64,000 nucleotides of DNA. It comes from Ficedula albicollis (Eukaryota; Chordata; Aves; Passeriformes; Muscicapidae). A program made the translations under genes and the position numbers. The stretch lies in contig NC_021677.1 in NCBI RefSeq assembly GCF_000247815.1, forward strand, positions 39,127,717 to 39,191,716, read 5' to 3'. The notes beneath the pieces are model-generated. The model ran no database searches, had not been told where the DNA came from, and was given only the letters and a program-made list of their open reading frames with translations. Position 1 is the first letter of the stretch. Each line of letters starts with the position of its first letter. Below are positions 38,402 to 52,748 of the stretch, piece after piece.

Positions 38402-40319
38402 ATACCTTACAGTAAGATGATAGTTCCTCTCCCAGGGGCAGGGTATCTATCAGGTCATTTGAAATTGGAGTTGCTATAGCAAACATTCTAGCTAGTAACT
38501 AAACAGTTTTGCAGAACTTTTATGGGTGTGGGTAGAAGCAATATTTTAGTAGCCCCTACACAGCTTAAACTGTTGTCCACACAAGGCTGGTAACAAACAA
38601 AGGATAACGTTTGTACGGCTTGCACCTTAAAACTGGGCTTTACTTTTCATATGTACACCTATATTCCTATATCCTGGAATATAAAAAGAATCTTTATGTC
38701 AGAAATTTTTTTTAATGAGTAAAAAATTGTTTGGGTACTATCCGAACTTCCCTAAAAATTTGCAAAAAGCATGAAACAATTCGGACTTTGGCCACAGACA
38801 GATTCTATTGTCCCTGATAATTTTTAAACTCCATCTTCATTCAGATTAGCTTCCAGAATAATGCCAACAAGTAAAGAAAGCATAAATCAGAGCACAAATG
38901 TCGAAGTGTGGTGTAGGAATTACTGGGATTCTGAAAAAAAAATCTGTAAGAAGTACTGTATGAATTTTTGAACCCTTCAATCTCATTTCTGATTAGCTCA
39001 TGAGTGATCTGTAAAGGTCTGTGGTCACCCCTCTGTATGCCTCCACATTTAATCCAAACATTTGCACAGAATGTCAACATTAAGACATAGATAAAGTAAG
39101 ACTTCCCCTAAAATTACTGTTTAGGTGTAAACACGTATAGTAACGAAGGAGGAACATTATTTTAATGGCAGCCTTGGGTTGTGTTCCTTAAAAGAAAGAA
39201 AATTGAAGGCCTGATATAAAGGCTTTAGCCAACAGAATAGTTTCCACTGTCTTCAGAAGGATGCGAATCAGGCCCCTAAAGTAACAACTCATTTAGTAGT
39301 GACTGCTAAATTTATAGCACTTATTTTCTTTCAGCATAACAGCATCCATTCATCACACTGCAGCAACAAAGCTGTAACCTGATCTATGACAAATATTACA
39401 AGCCTAATGGCTGATGTCCATTACTGACGGGACCTGCTCACCATTTAGAAGAGATTGGCACTGAAGGATTACTGAGCAAACATAGCACCTGAAAAAACTT
39501 GCATGCAGGAGTCTGTCATCAGGTGTGTGATCGAGGGCATTATCTGAGAACGCTGGCTCTTATCTTCGGTTGGAAACTGCTGGAATTGCCAACAATTCTC
39601 AACAAAGAGCTTCCGTCATGGAAGGCTGATACACCCAGCCAGTCTGGTGGTGGTTTACCTTCCCAAGGCTTCATTCCTTTTTATGGATCACCTGAGACCA
39701 AGCAGCACACCAGTCTTTAATAGCTTAAATAGCAGGACAACCTAGCAAACTGATGACAATCAAGGGAAAACCAATCCTTTTCGGTAGGAAGACAAAATTC
39801 CAAGCATTCCCTCACAGTAACTTAGAAAGACCTACTTTAAAATCTGCATTTTCCCAAACAGGATGCTGAGAAAATTTTCTTGCCACTGATTCCTATCATT
39901 TTGCAACATTCCCTATATGAAACTGCTTCTAGCAGAGTATTGTTTCTTTAAACCAACACACTTGTTCTCAGGAACATATTAAATTGATTTCACCCTTTTT
40001 ATTTATGCAACTCTAGATAAAAAATTTTGAAGAAAGCAAAAGAAAATTTCTATTTGTACAAAAATGCACTGCTATTTTTCTTGTTGTCATATTACAGCTT
40101 TGAAAATTATTAATTACTTGCAACTATTAACACGAGTGGTCAGAGACGTTTTATTTTTCCCAAATTTGTTACAACATATTTGATTTGCACAGGAGTTTTT
40201 AAAATGGAACTGAAAGTTTTGGTTTGCCCTTTTACATACTTTTTAAAGAAAACCTAAGTTAATTTGATACTTAAATTAAATTACCCACTAATTAAGAAAG
40301 TATGAAAAAATGAGATTAA
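38402..40319 (-). other. Intron stretch without recognised elements
   Basis: AT-rich intron, nothing recognised. Confidence 0.6.
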
Positions 40320-42381
40320 ATACTTTAATATGCTGTGACCCAATAAGAAAATCCAAATATTATGCAAATATATAACTTTGCATTTTCAAACATAGATACA
40401 TTTATGTGAGAATATTTTAAAACAAAAGCTGAAATGTTAACTAGCTAGTAATTCACTTTTATCCACAAAATTTAGGCCAGATTTAGTCTACTAAATCACA
40501 GTGGCAATCAAAAGAATAAATTCTACCTGTATACTAAATGGTAAAACAGATAGAAGATAGATGATGTTTGCAATAAAAGTGGTGTAGAAAATCAGCTCTT
40601 AAAACACTTAAGACATTTTGGATGAAGAATTTTATACAGAAAAATAGTTGAATTAAGACATAAATGGAATATATAATTTGTTGCAAGAAGGATTTTAAAA
40701 ATAAAAGAAGGTACATTTAGCAAAACTTATTTATTATTTTGGGATATAAAGTTAGTTAATGTGGGATTAAAATTATGAAAAGAGTTTCATTAAGAAATGA
40801 AATTTTTCAGTAAGAAATAATGAAGTGTTTTTATTATTATCAAAAATACATTATTATTAATGTAATGATGCTTGACATTCATTAAATGTTTTAATGGTAA
40901 GTGATCTGAGTGCCTACCTAGATTAGGAGGAGGCAGGATTGTAGAAGCATTTATGCCAGCCATAGAGTTTAACTCCTACAGAGAACAGCAGAGATGTATT
41001 GGGTTTGGCTACCTAATTCCTGCGCTGCAGAGGTGTTTATTTATGATGGAAAAATTCCATTTGTCAGAATGAAATAAACCCTACAAAATCATTCTGTATT
41101 TGAAACAGTCAGTGTGTGACAATCAGCTACAAAACAGTGTGTATGCAAGTTCAGGCAGGGCTAAAATACACAAAAATAGACAAACACTGAGGGCAAGCTA
41201 TATAAAAAAATCAGCATTGATCTTGCATTCATAACTGGAGCCAATGCTTCAGTCAGAATTATTGCCCCATATGCTACATGAAAAGTTCAGAAATTTACTA
41301 TGAAGTGCCTGCTGGCTCACTGTGAAAGCAGCTCGAGGCTGGATAGACAGATACTTTAATATGCTGTGACCCAATAAGAAAATCCAAATATTATGCAAAT
41401 ATATAACTTTGCATTTTCAAACATAGATACATTTATGTGAGAATATTTTAAAACAAAAGCTGAAATGTTAACTAGCTAGTAATTCACTTTTATCCACAAA
41501 ATTTAGGCCAGATTTAGTCTACTAAATCACAGTGGCAATCAAAAGAATAAATTCTACCTGTATACTAAATGGTAAAACAGATAGAAGATAGATGATGTTT
41601 GCAATAAAAGTGGTGTAGAAAATCAGCTCTTAAAACACTTAAGACATTTTGGATGAAGAATTTTATACAGAAAAATAGTTGAATTAAGACATAAATGGAA
41701 TATATAATTTGTTGCAAGAAGGATTTTAAAAATAAAAGAAGGTACATTTAGCAAAACTTATTTATTATTTTGGGATATAAAGTTAGTTAATGTGGGATTA
41801 AAATTATGAAAAGAGTTTCATTAAGAAATGAAATTTTTCAGTAAGAAATAATGAAGTGTTTTTATTATTATCAAAAATACATTATTATTAATGTAATGAT
41901 GCTTGACATTCATTAAATGTTTTAATGGTAAGTGATCTGAGTGCCTACCTAGATTAGGAGGAGGCAGGATTGTAGAAGCATTTATGCCAGCCATAGAGTT
42001 TAACTCCTACAGAGAACAGCAGAGATGTATTGGGTTTGGCTACCTAATTCCTGCGCTGCAGAGGTGTTTATTTATGATGGAAAAATTCCATTTGTCAGAA
42101 TGAAATAAACCCTACAAAATCATTCTGTATTTGAAACAGTCAGTGTGTGACAATCAGCTACAAAACAGTGTGTATGCAAGTTCAGGCAGGGCTAAAATAC
42201 ACAAAAATAGACAAACACTGAGGGCAAGCTATATAAAAAAATCAGCATTGATCTTGCATTCATAACTGGAGCCAATGCTTCAGTCAGAATTATTGCCCCA
42301 TATGCTACATGAAAAGTTCAGAAATTTACTATGAAGTGCCTGCTGGCTCACTGTGAAAGCAGCTCGAGGCTGGATAGACAG
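40320..42381. repeat. Tandem duplication, 1031-bp unit x 2
   Basis: 40320-41350 and 41351-42381. The unit starts ATACTTTAATATGCTGTGAC and ends GAGGCTGGATAGACAG. I found no difference between the copies by eye, and no shared bases at the junction. The unit is plain intron. Each copy carries the same 60-codon minus-strand open frame, which is not considered a gene. Confidence 0.97.
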
Positions 42382-42587
42382 TCAATGGTGCAGTTTATCT
42401 GTGCTTATATGCATGCATTCCTGTAAGGAGATGCAGCGTGTTAGACACACACTACACTTGATGTAGACAGTTTTGGAATTAAATAAAACTATTATTATTG
42501 CCTTAAAGCTAGTATTGATATTTATAGGGTAAAAAACCACAGCATCCCCTACGTTGCATAAGCAAAGAACATGAAAACTAAAAAAAA

Positions 42588-42691
42588 CCTCAACCTCACA
42601 TGTATTTAGAATTTTATTTTCTTTGAAGGAACCAATAACCCTCAACCTCATATGTATTTAGAATTTTATTTTCTTTGAAGGAATCAATAAC
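42588..42691. repeat. Tandem duplication, 52-bp unit x 2
   Basis: CCTCAACCTCACATGTATTT to GAAGGAACCAATAAC is repeated once with two changes (CATG/TATG, GGAACC/GGAATC). It runs directly into the next duplication. Confidence 0.93.
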
Positions 42692-43128
42692 ATAACAAGC
42701 AAAATAAACTATTTATTTTTCACAGTTCGATTCTCTGAGTCATATGGAATGCAATGTGCCCTGAACTATGAGTTAGCATTATAGAGAAACACACTCTTCT
42801 AAAATATTTTCATACTCCATCCTAATTCCATTTTATCTTGTTTTATTTAAGATGCATTCCATGGAAAATCCAAGTAACTGTCAAATATTCGTAGCTATCT
42901 ACACACCAATAACATAACAAGCGAAATAAACTATTTATTTTTCACAGTTCGATTCTCTGAGTCATATGGAATGCAATGTGCCCTGAACTATGAGTTAGCA
43001 TTATAGAGAAACACACTCTTCTAAAATATTTTCATACTCCATCCTAATTCCATTTTATCTTGTTTTATTTAAGATGCATTCCATGGAAAATCCAAGTAAC
43101 TGTCAAATATTCGTAGCTATCTACACTG
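42685..43128. repeat. Tandem duplication, 222-bp unit x 2
   Basis: 42685-42906 and 42907-43128. The unit starts CAATAACATAACAAGC and ends TCGTAGCTATCTACAC. One change seen (AGCAAAAT against AGCGAAAT). The start of the unit overlaps the end of the 52-bp duplication. Confidence 0.95.
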
Positions 43129-46100
43129 CCTTTTTATTTTGATTTGGCACACTGTTTTGGAGGAATATTTTCTTCTCCATGGTTAAGCATGGATATTTTC
43201 AACTGGATTACTAAATTTCTTTCAGAATGTGAAGCATGATATACAGGAAGACTTCAGTTTGGGTAAAGAACATTGCAAAGAGAAGAGGGGCTAGTGCTGG
43301 TGTCAGGGATGAATGAACAGCCTACCCAGCAGTAACTGCTGCCATGGCAGCTCTATGGCTCAACAGAAAGACTGCCATCCTAACAAAGATGTATTTTAAA
43401 AGTTTCTCATATAATGGTATATAACTTCCAACATTAAAAAAAGAAAATAAAGTAATTTATTAGGAAAAAAATTGAAGAAACCTCCACTTTTAATAATACA
43501 AAATTTTTACTAAGAATATTGTAAGTAATATATTGTTAACCTACCCTGAAAACAAGAAAACTATGATTACTGAAAAGACCCTACCTATTACAATAGCTTG
43601 TCATAGTCTTAGTACATCTTTGTAATTTACAGTTAAAATAATGAGCAAATGCATATAATGTAAAGCTTAGTTATTTCTGAAGTGAAAATGTTTTATCACT
43701 GAATAAAGTACTTAATTTGGAATTTTAGAATCTTGATTCTTGATCCGCATTTTTACAGATGTAAAAATTTTAGTTGTTCAAATCAACCTAAGTTACATAT
43801 ATAAAAAAAAATGTGGACTACAGTAATTAAAAGGATTGGCATAAAGGAGACAAAGCTGTTTTCAGATGTAACCAGTAAAGAAATGAATTTAAATGAGGTA
43901 AAGACATGCAGGTTAGACAGAGATATAATAGTGCCATTATAAGCAAGCATGAGATATGGTCTAAGAAATATGCTAAGTGTGCATTGTTTAGTTACTTAGG
44001 TCAGGAATCAAAAAAATTAATGAGAATTTTTTCTCTCACCCACTTCAAACTACAGCTTAGAAACTTTTATTTGAAAAAAATAACAAACACTTTTGACCTA
44101 AAACACTGCGCTCATTTTCACAGGCATGCTTTCTACAACTAAAATAAAAATGCTTTACTCTGCATTTTATGCTGTCTGCCAGGTATTTCCTGTGAACATC
44201 CCATCTAAAATCTCTTGGTTCTAGTAACTAAAGTCTATAAAGAAAATCCTGGCAAAAGTGTAGTTCTAAGCTTCACGAGCAGCCATTTTAAACAGAAAGC
44301 TGGTTTTGTTGTGTTGACAATCACATTTTAAACTGATTCCTTCCAGATGAAAAGATGCTATTTCAAACAACGTAATAAAAGTGTGAAGTCAGCTGTTCTA
44401 AGGACATAAAAATGATTTATCTGTTCTCTGCTCATTGGTTTTTTTCTTCCTTGATACAGTGGAATTTTTATTTTAAAGAAGAGGTTATCAAATAATAGCT
44501 ACCAGAAGCCCAAATTACAGAGAAGTAAATAACTACTTGTCTTTTAACAAAACACATCACGTACCTACAAAATTAATTTTGTACCTCATGGTGCCTCCAC
44601 TACCGTGTTTATGAAATGTTAAATGCAATGGCTAGATTTACATAACTGATAAATAGCTAATTCTTACAGCTGACTACTGACAATCATCAGATTTCAGAGC
44701 TATTTCCTTCGGTAAGAAAGAGGTTTCAGACAGATTCCAGACTTTTTTATCTGTCTGTAACGGGGCATGACAGCCTTGTCCCAGCCCAGATTTGAGAGAT
44801 ACCCCCTCCCCACCCCTCAAACTCTCCATCATGGTTTGAATCAGTTTCTCATATTTTAAATACAGTTTTCAGTTCTGGAGACTTTAATGGCACTAAAGAG
44901 ATATCATTTCAGATATTTATGAATTTTAGGGACAGATCCCCAAAAAGCAGCATGACCCAAAGGTATGTCTTAAGCTTAATTTGCCATTTAACAGTAAGTG
45001 CTGAAACCTTTGTTCAGGGGATATGCAGCCCTGGCTGTGACTAAACTCTGAGGGGACTTGGCTCCTGGCCTGAAAGATTCTCACGAGCTGAAATGTTCGT
45101 ACAGCCCTAGGGGAGCCAAGGCAGCCGTGGAGAAGGACAACATGCATGGCACAGCCTGTAAGTTCTTCCCAGTTTCCTGACTCTAGGTGGCTCAGCAGCT
45201 CCGAGGCACGGAGGTTTTAGGGCTCAGAGGCAGCACCATGCCCCTGCCTGAAGTGAGGAGAACAGTGCCAGGCAGAATTGTCTCCATCAGGGAGCAAACC
45301 CCTGCTTGGAATGTCATCACCAGGGAATGTCATCATAGTGTTCCACCTCTGTGGAACGCTGCAGTCTTTCACACTGAACCAGTTGCTGAAGCAGGAGAAA
45401 TTCATGGCCGTTTTCCTGGGCTGCCAAACTTGGCAGACATACTCTTCACTTTCAGAACATTAACACATTCAGTGAATTTGATGATAAAGCATAGTATGGT
45501 GTTTTCCACACACTAGACCTTACAGAAGGTTTATTATAAGCACAATTATCACATTGATCTATTTAAACATGATGTTTGAAACCATCAGGAACCTAAGGTG
45601 GCAAAATGACAAATATTCTTGAATGTTAATAAGAATTAAACAAATTTGTTCCATTGACCTTCTGAGTAGATAGATTAAAATTGATTGCAAACAATTCTTG
45701 TAGGTATCTTTTCACTTCTTTAATATAAACTTCTTCTGATGCAGTCATCTGACTCCAGGGAGCTACTGCTATAAATACTAACATTATAATGAGTTCTCTT
45801 TATGTTATAGTATTAGAAAACAGAAATACTTGAGACATCATATCTTTCAGGTTAAAACTATATGATCATGAAAATACTTAAGAAAAAAATACAACTTGAA
45901 CCTTTAAAAAATGCAGATCAGACACCCAATGTGAGTGTACCTCCAGTGGCCTTAGCAAATGATAACAACTAATGCCAGTTTACGTGTGGCCCATTTACTT
46001 CCAAGACATTTTAAAGATTTACATAATTTTATTGTGTTTTGGTCCTATGGGAAATAAATAAGCATATGTTTCATCTTTAAAGCACATGATTCTCAGAAGC

Positions 46101-47917
46101 GATCCTCTTTGAAAGAGTGTTCTTGTTTACTGCGTTGCCATATATACCAGATTAAATTTTGCAAGTAAATGTGTGTCCGTCTGTAATAAAAATGTGGTTA
46201 GTCAAATGCTGCCCTTAGTTACACCACTATAACTTTACTCTATTTCAGACAGCTACACACATAAAGTTTTTCACATTCCAAAGCCATTTTTTTATGTTTT
46301 CAAGTGTTAACATATGAAGATGGGGGTAGGGAGCCTCCAGTCAGGAGCAGAGAATTCTTGCCTGAATAGGATGATGAAAACCTCATGACAGTAACATCAG
46401 TAAACACTGCTGGCTCTGGAGACAGTCTGGTCCGTGGAACAGGGAGTAGCCTTGCACTCAGGATATCCAGCTTCAGGCCTAAACCTGCCACTACATCCAT
46501 GCATGCCCTCAGACAGCTACTTCATAAAATGAGCTGCTGATTAAGCCTTCAGAAAACTTCTGAATTAGAAACCTGTATCAAATAATGCAATTTTGTGTCC
46601 AACATGTGTGTTCCTCAGATCTTTACTATTAAGCTGCTACCATGGGTCAAATAAGCCACAAGGCATCAGGCTGTGATATCACAGGTATCTGTGAGAACCA
46701 CCCATGGTCATGCTCCAGTCCTGATCTGCTTGACTCTACCTGACCCACATCAATATCCCCATCTGTACGGCTGAGGTAATGGTACTTCCTTCTTCTGTGA
46801 AGTGTTTTGAGATCCATTGGTTAAAAGAGCAAGTATCATCTTTATTTTGTGTGACTCACTAGTGTTGCAAAAGTATCCAGCCACTCAGAATTGTTGGCAC
46901 TGGATTAAGAACTGGTTGTATACAAAAGAAAGCATGACGGACATCACCTTCATATAAATACACAAAAGATGTCTCCTTTGTGGCCATATTTGATGTAAAA
47001 CCATTTGAGTATAATATAAATCAATATGTTAAAGTAAATTATCAGGGAAATTCTGTCAGTCAAATTTTATGCATTCCTTTAATCTTGAAAGTAGTCTTTA
47101 TGATTACTTTATTTAAGGCTGTACCATCATTTAAATTTTATGGCTCAGCACCCATTCAGAGTAAGAATAAAAATGATGACAAAATAGAGACAATTAAATG
47201 AAATTGATAACAGTAAGATCAGATATTGCACATAGGTCCATGTAGACCAAGGGCTAAAGTGAGAATAATTGGCATAAGAACAGTTTTAGGGAAAGATCTA
47301 TTACTCTGCATGTATGTGTCATGGATTATGAAGAAGGAACTCTAATTAATTAGCCAGAAGAAATTCTGAAATTCTTTGATTGTGGGGCACCTAGTCTATG
47401 CAAAGGCATAATTTTTCTTCTCACTGCAGATATGTGAAACCAATTCCCCCCAGGGCCATGTGGATCCTATCTTCCAAACTGCACAGGCATGCGGGCACCT
47501 GCTGAGGAGTGCTGTGGTCAAAAATAGATGTACTGATTAAACAGCTGATAAATTTAACGATGTACTATGAGAACTTGCTATGTCCCTATCTAAATTTTGC
47601 AAGCTCATGCTCCCTGAAAATATATGAATTCTAGCTTTTCTAATAGTGATTTCTTCTTTAAAGATGTGCAAAGCTAGAAAGGGGGTTTAAAGATTCAGCC
47701 CTAAAACATTAATTTTATTCATGAAAGCCAGCAGATTTAACACAGGTTCCCAGTTTAAGCCACTACATTGTCCTTCATAATTTCAATTAGAATTCTCAAT
47801 TCAACCATTTTTTATGAAACTTGAGACTTTACATTTTGGATTATATTATTTCACACAAGAATGTGAGAATTATTTCTGATACTCTAAATTACAGGTTTTT
47901 AGTGAAGGCTGCAATAG
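43129..47917 (-). other. Intron stretch without recognised elements
   Basis: AT-rich except 44930-45480, which has higher GC, open frames on both strands and a 16-base near-repeat (GGAATGTCATCA twice around 45308-45336). It might be a decayed LTR or other insertion, but no ends, tail or domain could be seen. Confidence 0.55.
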
Positions 47918-48159
47918 ACACAATAGTATGGCAAGAAGATGCCAACCTAGAATAATGTGATCCACTGCATAATTCTACAACATGACAGGTGAAAAGAAGA
48001 AGAATTAGCAATATACTATGAACTATGGTGATGCATCAACACAATAGTATGGCAATAAGATGCCAACCTAGAATAATGTGATCCACTACATAATTCTACA
48101 ACATGACAGATGAAAAGAAGAAGAATTAGCAATATACTATGAACTATGGTGATGCATCA
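47918..48159. repeat. Tandem duplication, 121-bp unit x 2
   Basis: 47918-48038 and 48039-48159. The unit starts ACACAATAGTATGGCAA and ends GGTGATGCATCA. Three or so changes (AAGAAG/AATAAG, ACTGCA/ACTACA, AGGTG/AGATG) suggest an older event than the long duplications. Confidence 0.95.
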
Positions 48160-51100
48160 GGACATACAGATCAACATTTTGGAGGTGTAGTGCCTTTTTT
48201 TTTTAGCATCTTCAGGCTCATTTTAGCAAGCCTGGTACAAGTATTCTGAGTTTGTAAGTGTGAGACAGGCCAGTAGGCCTGGAAGAGAGATGGATCTATA
48301 TATAGATTTTTTTTCTCTTGAAGTACAAGTGCTAGCAGACTTTCTGCAGTGCTCAAGTGGAAGTTACTGTTCCTGAAGTGGAGGCAGAAAAGGTACCTGT
48401 ATTTAAGTTTGCAAGATCACAGTTTCTGAAACTGTAAGTGGAGGTGAGTCACTACTAAGAAATAAGATTCTTGAATGTAGCAAGCAGTCATGGGTCCAAG
48501 TTCACTTCTGCTCCTCCTGGTCTGAAGTTCTAACAAGAAACTAAGGAGTGGGGCACAGTGGGGAGACAGCTATGTGGGAAATAACATCTTAATCTACAAC
48601 TTCTGCTTCCCTCAGAGCACTGAAAGCAGAGCCTAAAGTCTGGTTCTCTGATACCACAAGAATTTATGCCTCCAGTAAGTGGAAATTAATCTCTCCTTCA
48701 TAAATGCACACTGGGAACAGGGATTTTTGGTATGACTGACAATGTCACACTTTCCTGGCTGGATATTTTGTTGAAGGCCTCAGGTCAAGGATAGTATTTT
48801 TATCTCGTGCAACCCTTATTTGGGAGCAGGAATGGTCAGTGATGATGTGGTGAGGGCCAGAGACTGGTACTTGCCTGCATGGCTGAAAACTCTGCCAGCC
48901 TCCTTCCCTGACCGGCTGGCATTTAGCAGCAGCAGAGTGTCTCCTGGAGCCAGGTGGGAGAGCTGGCCTCAAGAGCACTGCTGCAGTCTCTCAAACACTT
49001 GTTACCATGGCATACCAGGCAAGACAAAGGAAAGTGCTAGCAAATTCCTTAATTGATGCATGATCACTGATATCACCTAAGCCAGGAGTCCTCCAGCTCC
49101 AGCATGTTTGCTGATGACTCTGCACTCATCCAGCTCTGCTTAGTCTTGGCTGCTCTCCCACTTACTCCACCCACAGCTGACAAGTTTTGTGCAGCTTTAT
49201 AACCCCATTAATGCATGAGTCAGGGTGCTGCTTATTAAAAAAAAAGGTGTGTGTGGTCATACAGACAATTATAGGTACAAGAGAGTGGTAAGGTGGTGCT
49301 GAGAACAAGACAGGAATAATTATAAAGCTATTGGACTGTGTAAACGTGGAGGTAATTGCTCCTTCCCAAAGCAAATTAAACACAAATAATCAAATAGCTC
49401 AGCAGAAGTAATGAAGTCTCAAATTAATGACAATTGTGTTTTGCATTTTCCCAGGACCATCTAGCTCTAAGAAAGGCTAACAAGCACTTTAAACTGTAAC
49501 TTACTGACGTGTTGAATTATAAAACTGGAATCCAGGACACTACTACCCTTCTTATTTCAGGAAGTTAACAAATGAATGAGAAAGTAACAGCTTTCTTGAC
49601 TGAGTGCCTCCAAAAACCCCAACTATAATCCAGAACATTTACTGTTAAAATTATGAGCCCATGAAAATCCAAGTTTATAAGAACAAAGTTGTTTACAGAA
49701 CTGAAATAAAAGCATCCATCATTTTAATGCTGTAACTGCAGATTAAGACAATGCAGATGGGCATAATTTTCCATTCTTAATATGAGACACAACACCATGT
49801 GTCTTTAATATAGATACAACATATATATTCAGCTAGAACATTGGTTTATTCTTACATTTCAAATTCCAACTTAAGTCACTATCAAAAAAAAAGCAAGTGA
49901 ATACAAATGCAGTAAAGATCTCAATGATATAAAAATCAGTCATTTTATACAATCAAAGATCTTATTTGTAGGATCTACAGAGAATGAAAAGTTTTCTCTA
50001 TTAATGGTTTGAGTTAATCCTGTGTCCAAACATTTTCCCCAATAAGCATCAGATTATTTTTATGTTGGCTATAAAGCTGTCACTCCTCAATAAACAGATA
50101 TGCTCCTGGTGGGTTTACCTCACTGTCAAAGATCTGTCAATTCATGCATCATCTCATAAATGGAACCAGAGAACCTTTACTGCATGGCTCCTAGCAAATC
50201 CAGCTGAGCAGAGGTTGCTCATCACCTGGGAGGATTCCCACCACTGCAGCTCCTGTGCAATTGGTAGTGACTGGATGCTCCCAAAACAAGTTCACAAAAC
50301 CCCTGAAGTCAATAGTTCTGCCTCCCTTTAAAAGAAAGTTATGTGACCTTTAATGCTCTGCTCGACTGAGCCTTCTTTTAGTGAGTCTCAATTAAATTTT
50401 ATGTTTTGTGGCTCCCATTTTCTTGGAAGACAAGAAAAGAGTTCAAGGGATGAATCCTTCTTTGAAGAATTTAATTCCTCATGAAGAAAATTTATTTCCA
50501 GCTAAAGAGATACTCAAAGACTGGGGGAAGGGAATGTTTGTAGGACTTTTTCCTGTTATGTTTTGTTTTTCTTTTGTTTAATTTTTGTTTTGTTTTTGTT
50601 TGTTTTGCTTTCTTTTATTAAAAGATTTCTAGTGTTTTGTAAAGAGAAAGGATTCTTTGAAATGGACAGTGTTCTGTTAGTGGTTAGACAATTATTTCCT
50701 CTGTCCTTTTCATTGTAATGAGGACAAAAGCAGAGGGGTGGTTAAAGAATTCCGGCTGTTATTTGTGATGAAGCTTTCCATGATATCTCCAGATTGCTAC
50801 AGTGATACTGTAGTAACATAATACTGGTCGATTTTCAGTAAGAGCCACTGCAGCAAGTGAAACATTTGCATATGTGTCCATAAAAATAAATTTTTCCTAA
50901 GCTGATTCTACATACTTAACCTCAACATAATAAGGTCAAAAAATTAAAGCATGATGAAGTGTCTTGCTTAAACAGGGCCTTGACATTCAGGTTTACCTTA
51001 GTTGCTACTACTGAAAAATGTAAGTACAAATCAGCATAAGCAATATTCCCCAGTGTGAACATTTTCAAGGACAGGCCATTAGTAACACTTCTTTTCCCAC

Positions 51101-52684
51101 TGTGTTTCTTTATTTAGTTATGGTTTTTTTTAGTCAATTTGACATAAAATTACAGATGCCAAAGGGGAATTCAAAGTGCTGGAGAAAGATGCCTAAACCC
51201 TTTTTAATTTAGTTTAGTTTTTTTCACTTTAGTTTATGCCTAAACTCTTTATAGATTTGGATATCTATATATTTACAGAAAATGCCACGTACCATTAGGA
51301 GTATTTCATACTGCCAATATAAAATATATATGGGGCATAAATGAGTTTCTTATACCCTCCTCAAAGATTTACACACCTGAGCCTGAACACCTCATACACT
51401 GATTTAATTTGCTTAGTATCTAAATGTGAAGCCCTTCCTTGGGGCTCTCTTCTTCATAGTTTTGTGGTCACAAAAGGAATGGGTTATCAGGATTAAAGGT
51501 TTCCACAAACTCAAATAATTGACATTCCACCTTCACTTCCTTCACAGTTGTCACAATCACCACGCTCCAGAAAACTGGACAACTTGTGCAGACAGGAATG
51601 AAAGACTCACAGAGTCAAACGGGTTTTTCAGGATTAACTGATTTCTTTTCTTATTTTTATCTGAAATTTAACATTATAGTTCATCTGAGATATTTCTCTC
51701 ATATTTTTTTTCCTAGGGCTTACTACTGATGTCTTTTTAAAAGTGAATTTCTGCCTCTGTCTAACTTCCTGGAGAAAAACAGGTCTTAATTGCTTTTTGT
51801 ATACATCAGTATTGACTGCTTTTGAAACAGGCAAGTGAAACTCTTTATTAGCTCTTGCCCAACAGAAATTTTGTGCAGCCCACTGCTAAACTGTGATTTA
51901 AATATACAATATTTTCATGCAATCATCTTCTTTTTCCTGCTCACAGATTCATGACTTGATACAAACATAAAAAATACTCTGGTTTAGTTCCAGTATCGGG
52001 GCACAAGAATTCCATAGGACAAAAACAATAAATAATCAATTACTTTGGAAGGTGTCTCTTGATTTAGACTCTTTCTCCAGATACAAAAAATACTAGTGAA
52101 TTGGGATGAGATAAATACTGTTTTCATCCCACTGACTTAAATATTTAAACTAGTTTTCTATTTAAAAATAGTTCCATATTATTGTAAATATTAATACTTC
52201 AATAGTTTTCTTTCGAGAAGCAATAGAAGTTAACATAAACAGCCCAGAAAACCTCAAAAGCCACATATTATCATTTGTGTGAAATCTTTTTAGCTTTTAA
52301 GCTTTTTAATGTCTATTGTAGTGAAAAAACACAACATTAATCTCTCAACAAAAAATAATTTACAACTAATAAGGGCAGCTGGGACAACTTCCTCTTTCAA
52401 CACCTTAATGAAACTTCTTTGTACATCCCTGCTTTCTCATTTCAAACCATCCAGTTCTATATGGATGTACTTAGGTAGTATAGCTTAGCTAAATCTCACT
52501 GCAAGAAACAAAACTGGTCTAGTTATTAATTTTCACTGCTCATCTCACCTCTGTTTTTCCAGTGCAGCTTGTGGATGCAAGAAGTCTATGTCTCACTGCA
52601 CCCATGCTGCCTCCATACCCAGCATCTGCGCCACTATAGAGAGGAACAGGTCCATTTTGATGAATATATAGGATCAACTCATGA
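48160..52684 (-). other. Intron stretch without recognised elements
   Basis: AT-rich. A T/G-rich low-complexity patch lies at 50548-50625 (TTTTGTTT units). Nothing coding. Confidence 0.6.
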
Positions 52685-52748
52685 TCTATAGGTTGGACTC
52701 GATGATCTCAAGAGGTCTTTTCCAACCAAATTGTTTCTGTGATATGTG
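52685..52748 (+). mobile_element. CR1 3' end, short fragment, plus orientation
   Basis: TATAGGTTGGACTCGATGAT, then CTCAAGAGGTCTTTTCCAAC and CAAATTGTTTCTGTGAT, the closing line of bird CR1 elements. Only the last 60 or so bases are clear; the sequence before 52680 is not recognisable. Confidence 0.85.

Noticed and set aside
40534..41747. Identical 60-codon frames at 40534 and 41565
   Set aside because: Duplicated with the 1031-bp unit; AT-rich intron without coding features.
44930..45480. Possible LTR or other inserted element with higher GC
   Set aside because: No terminal dinucleotides, poly-A signal, primer-binding site or partner repeat could be shown.
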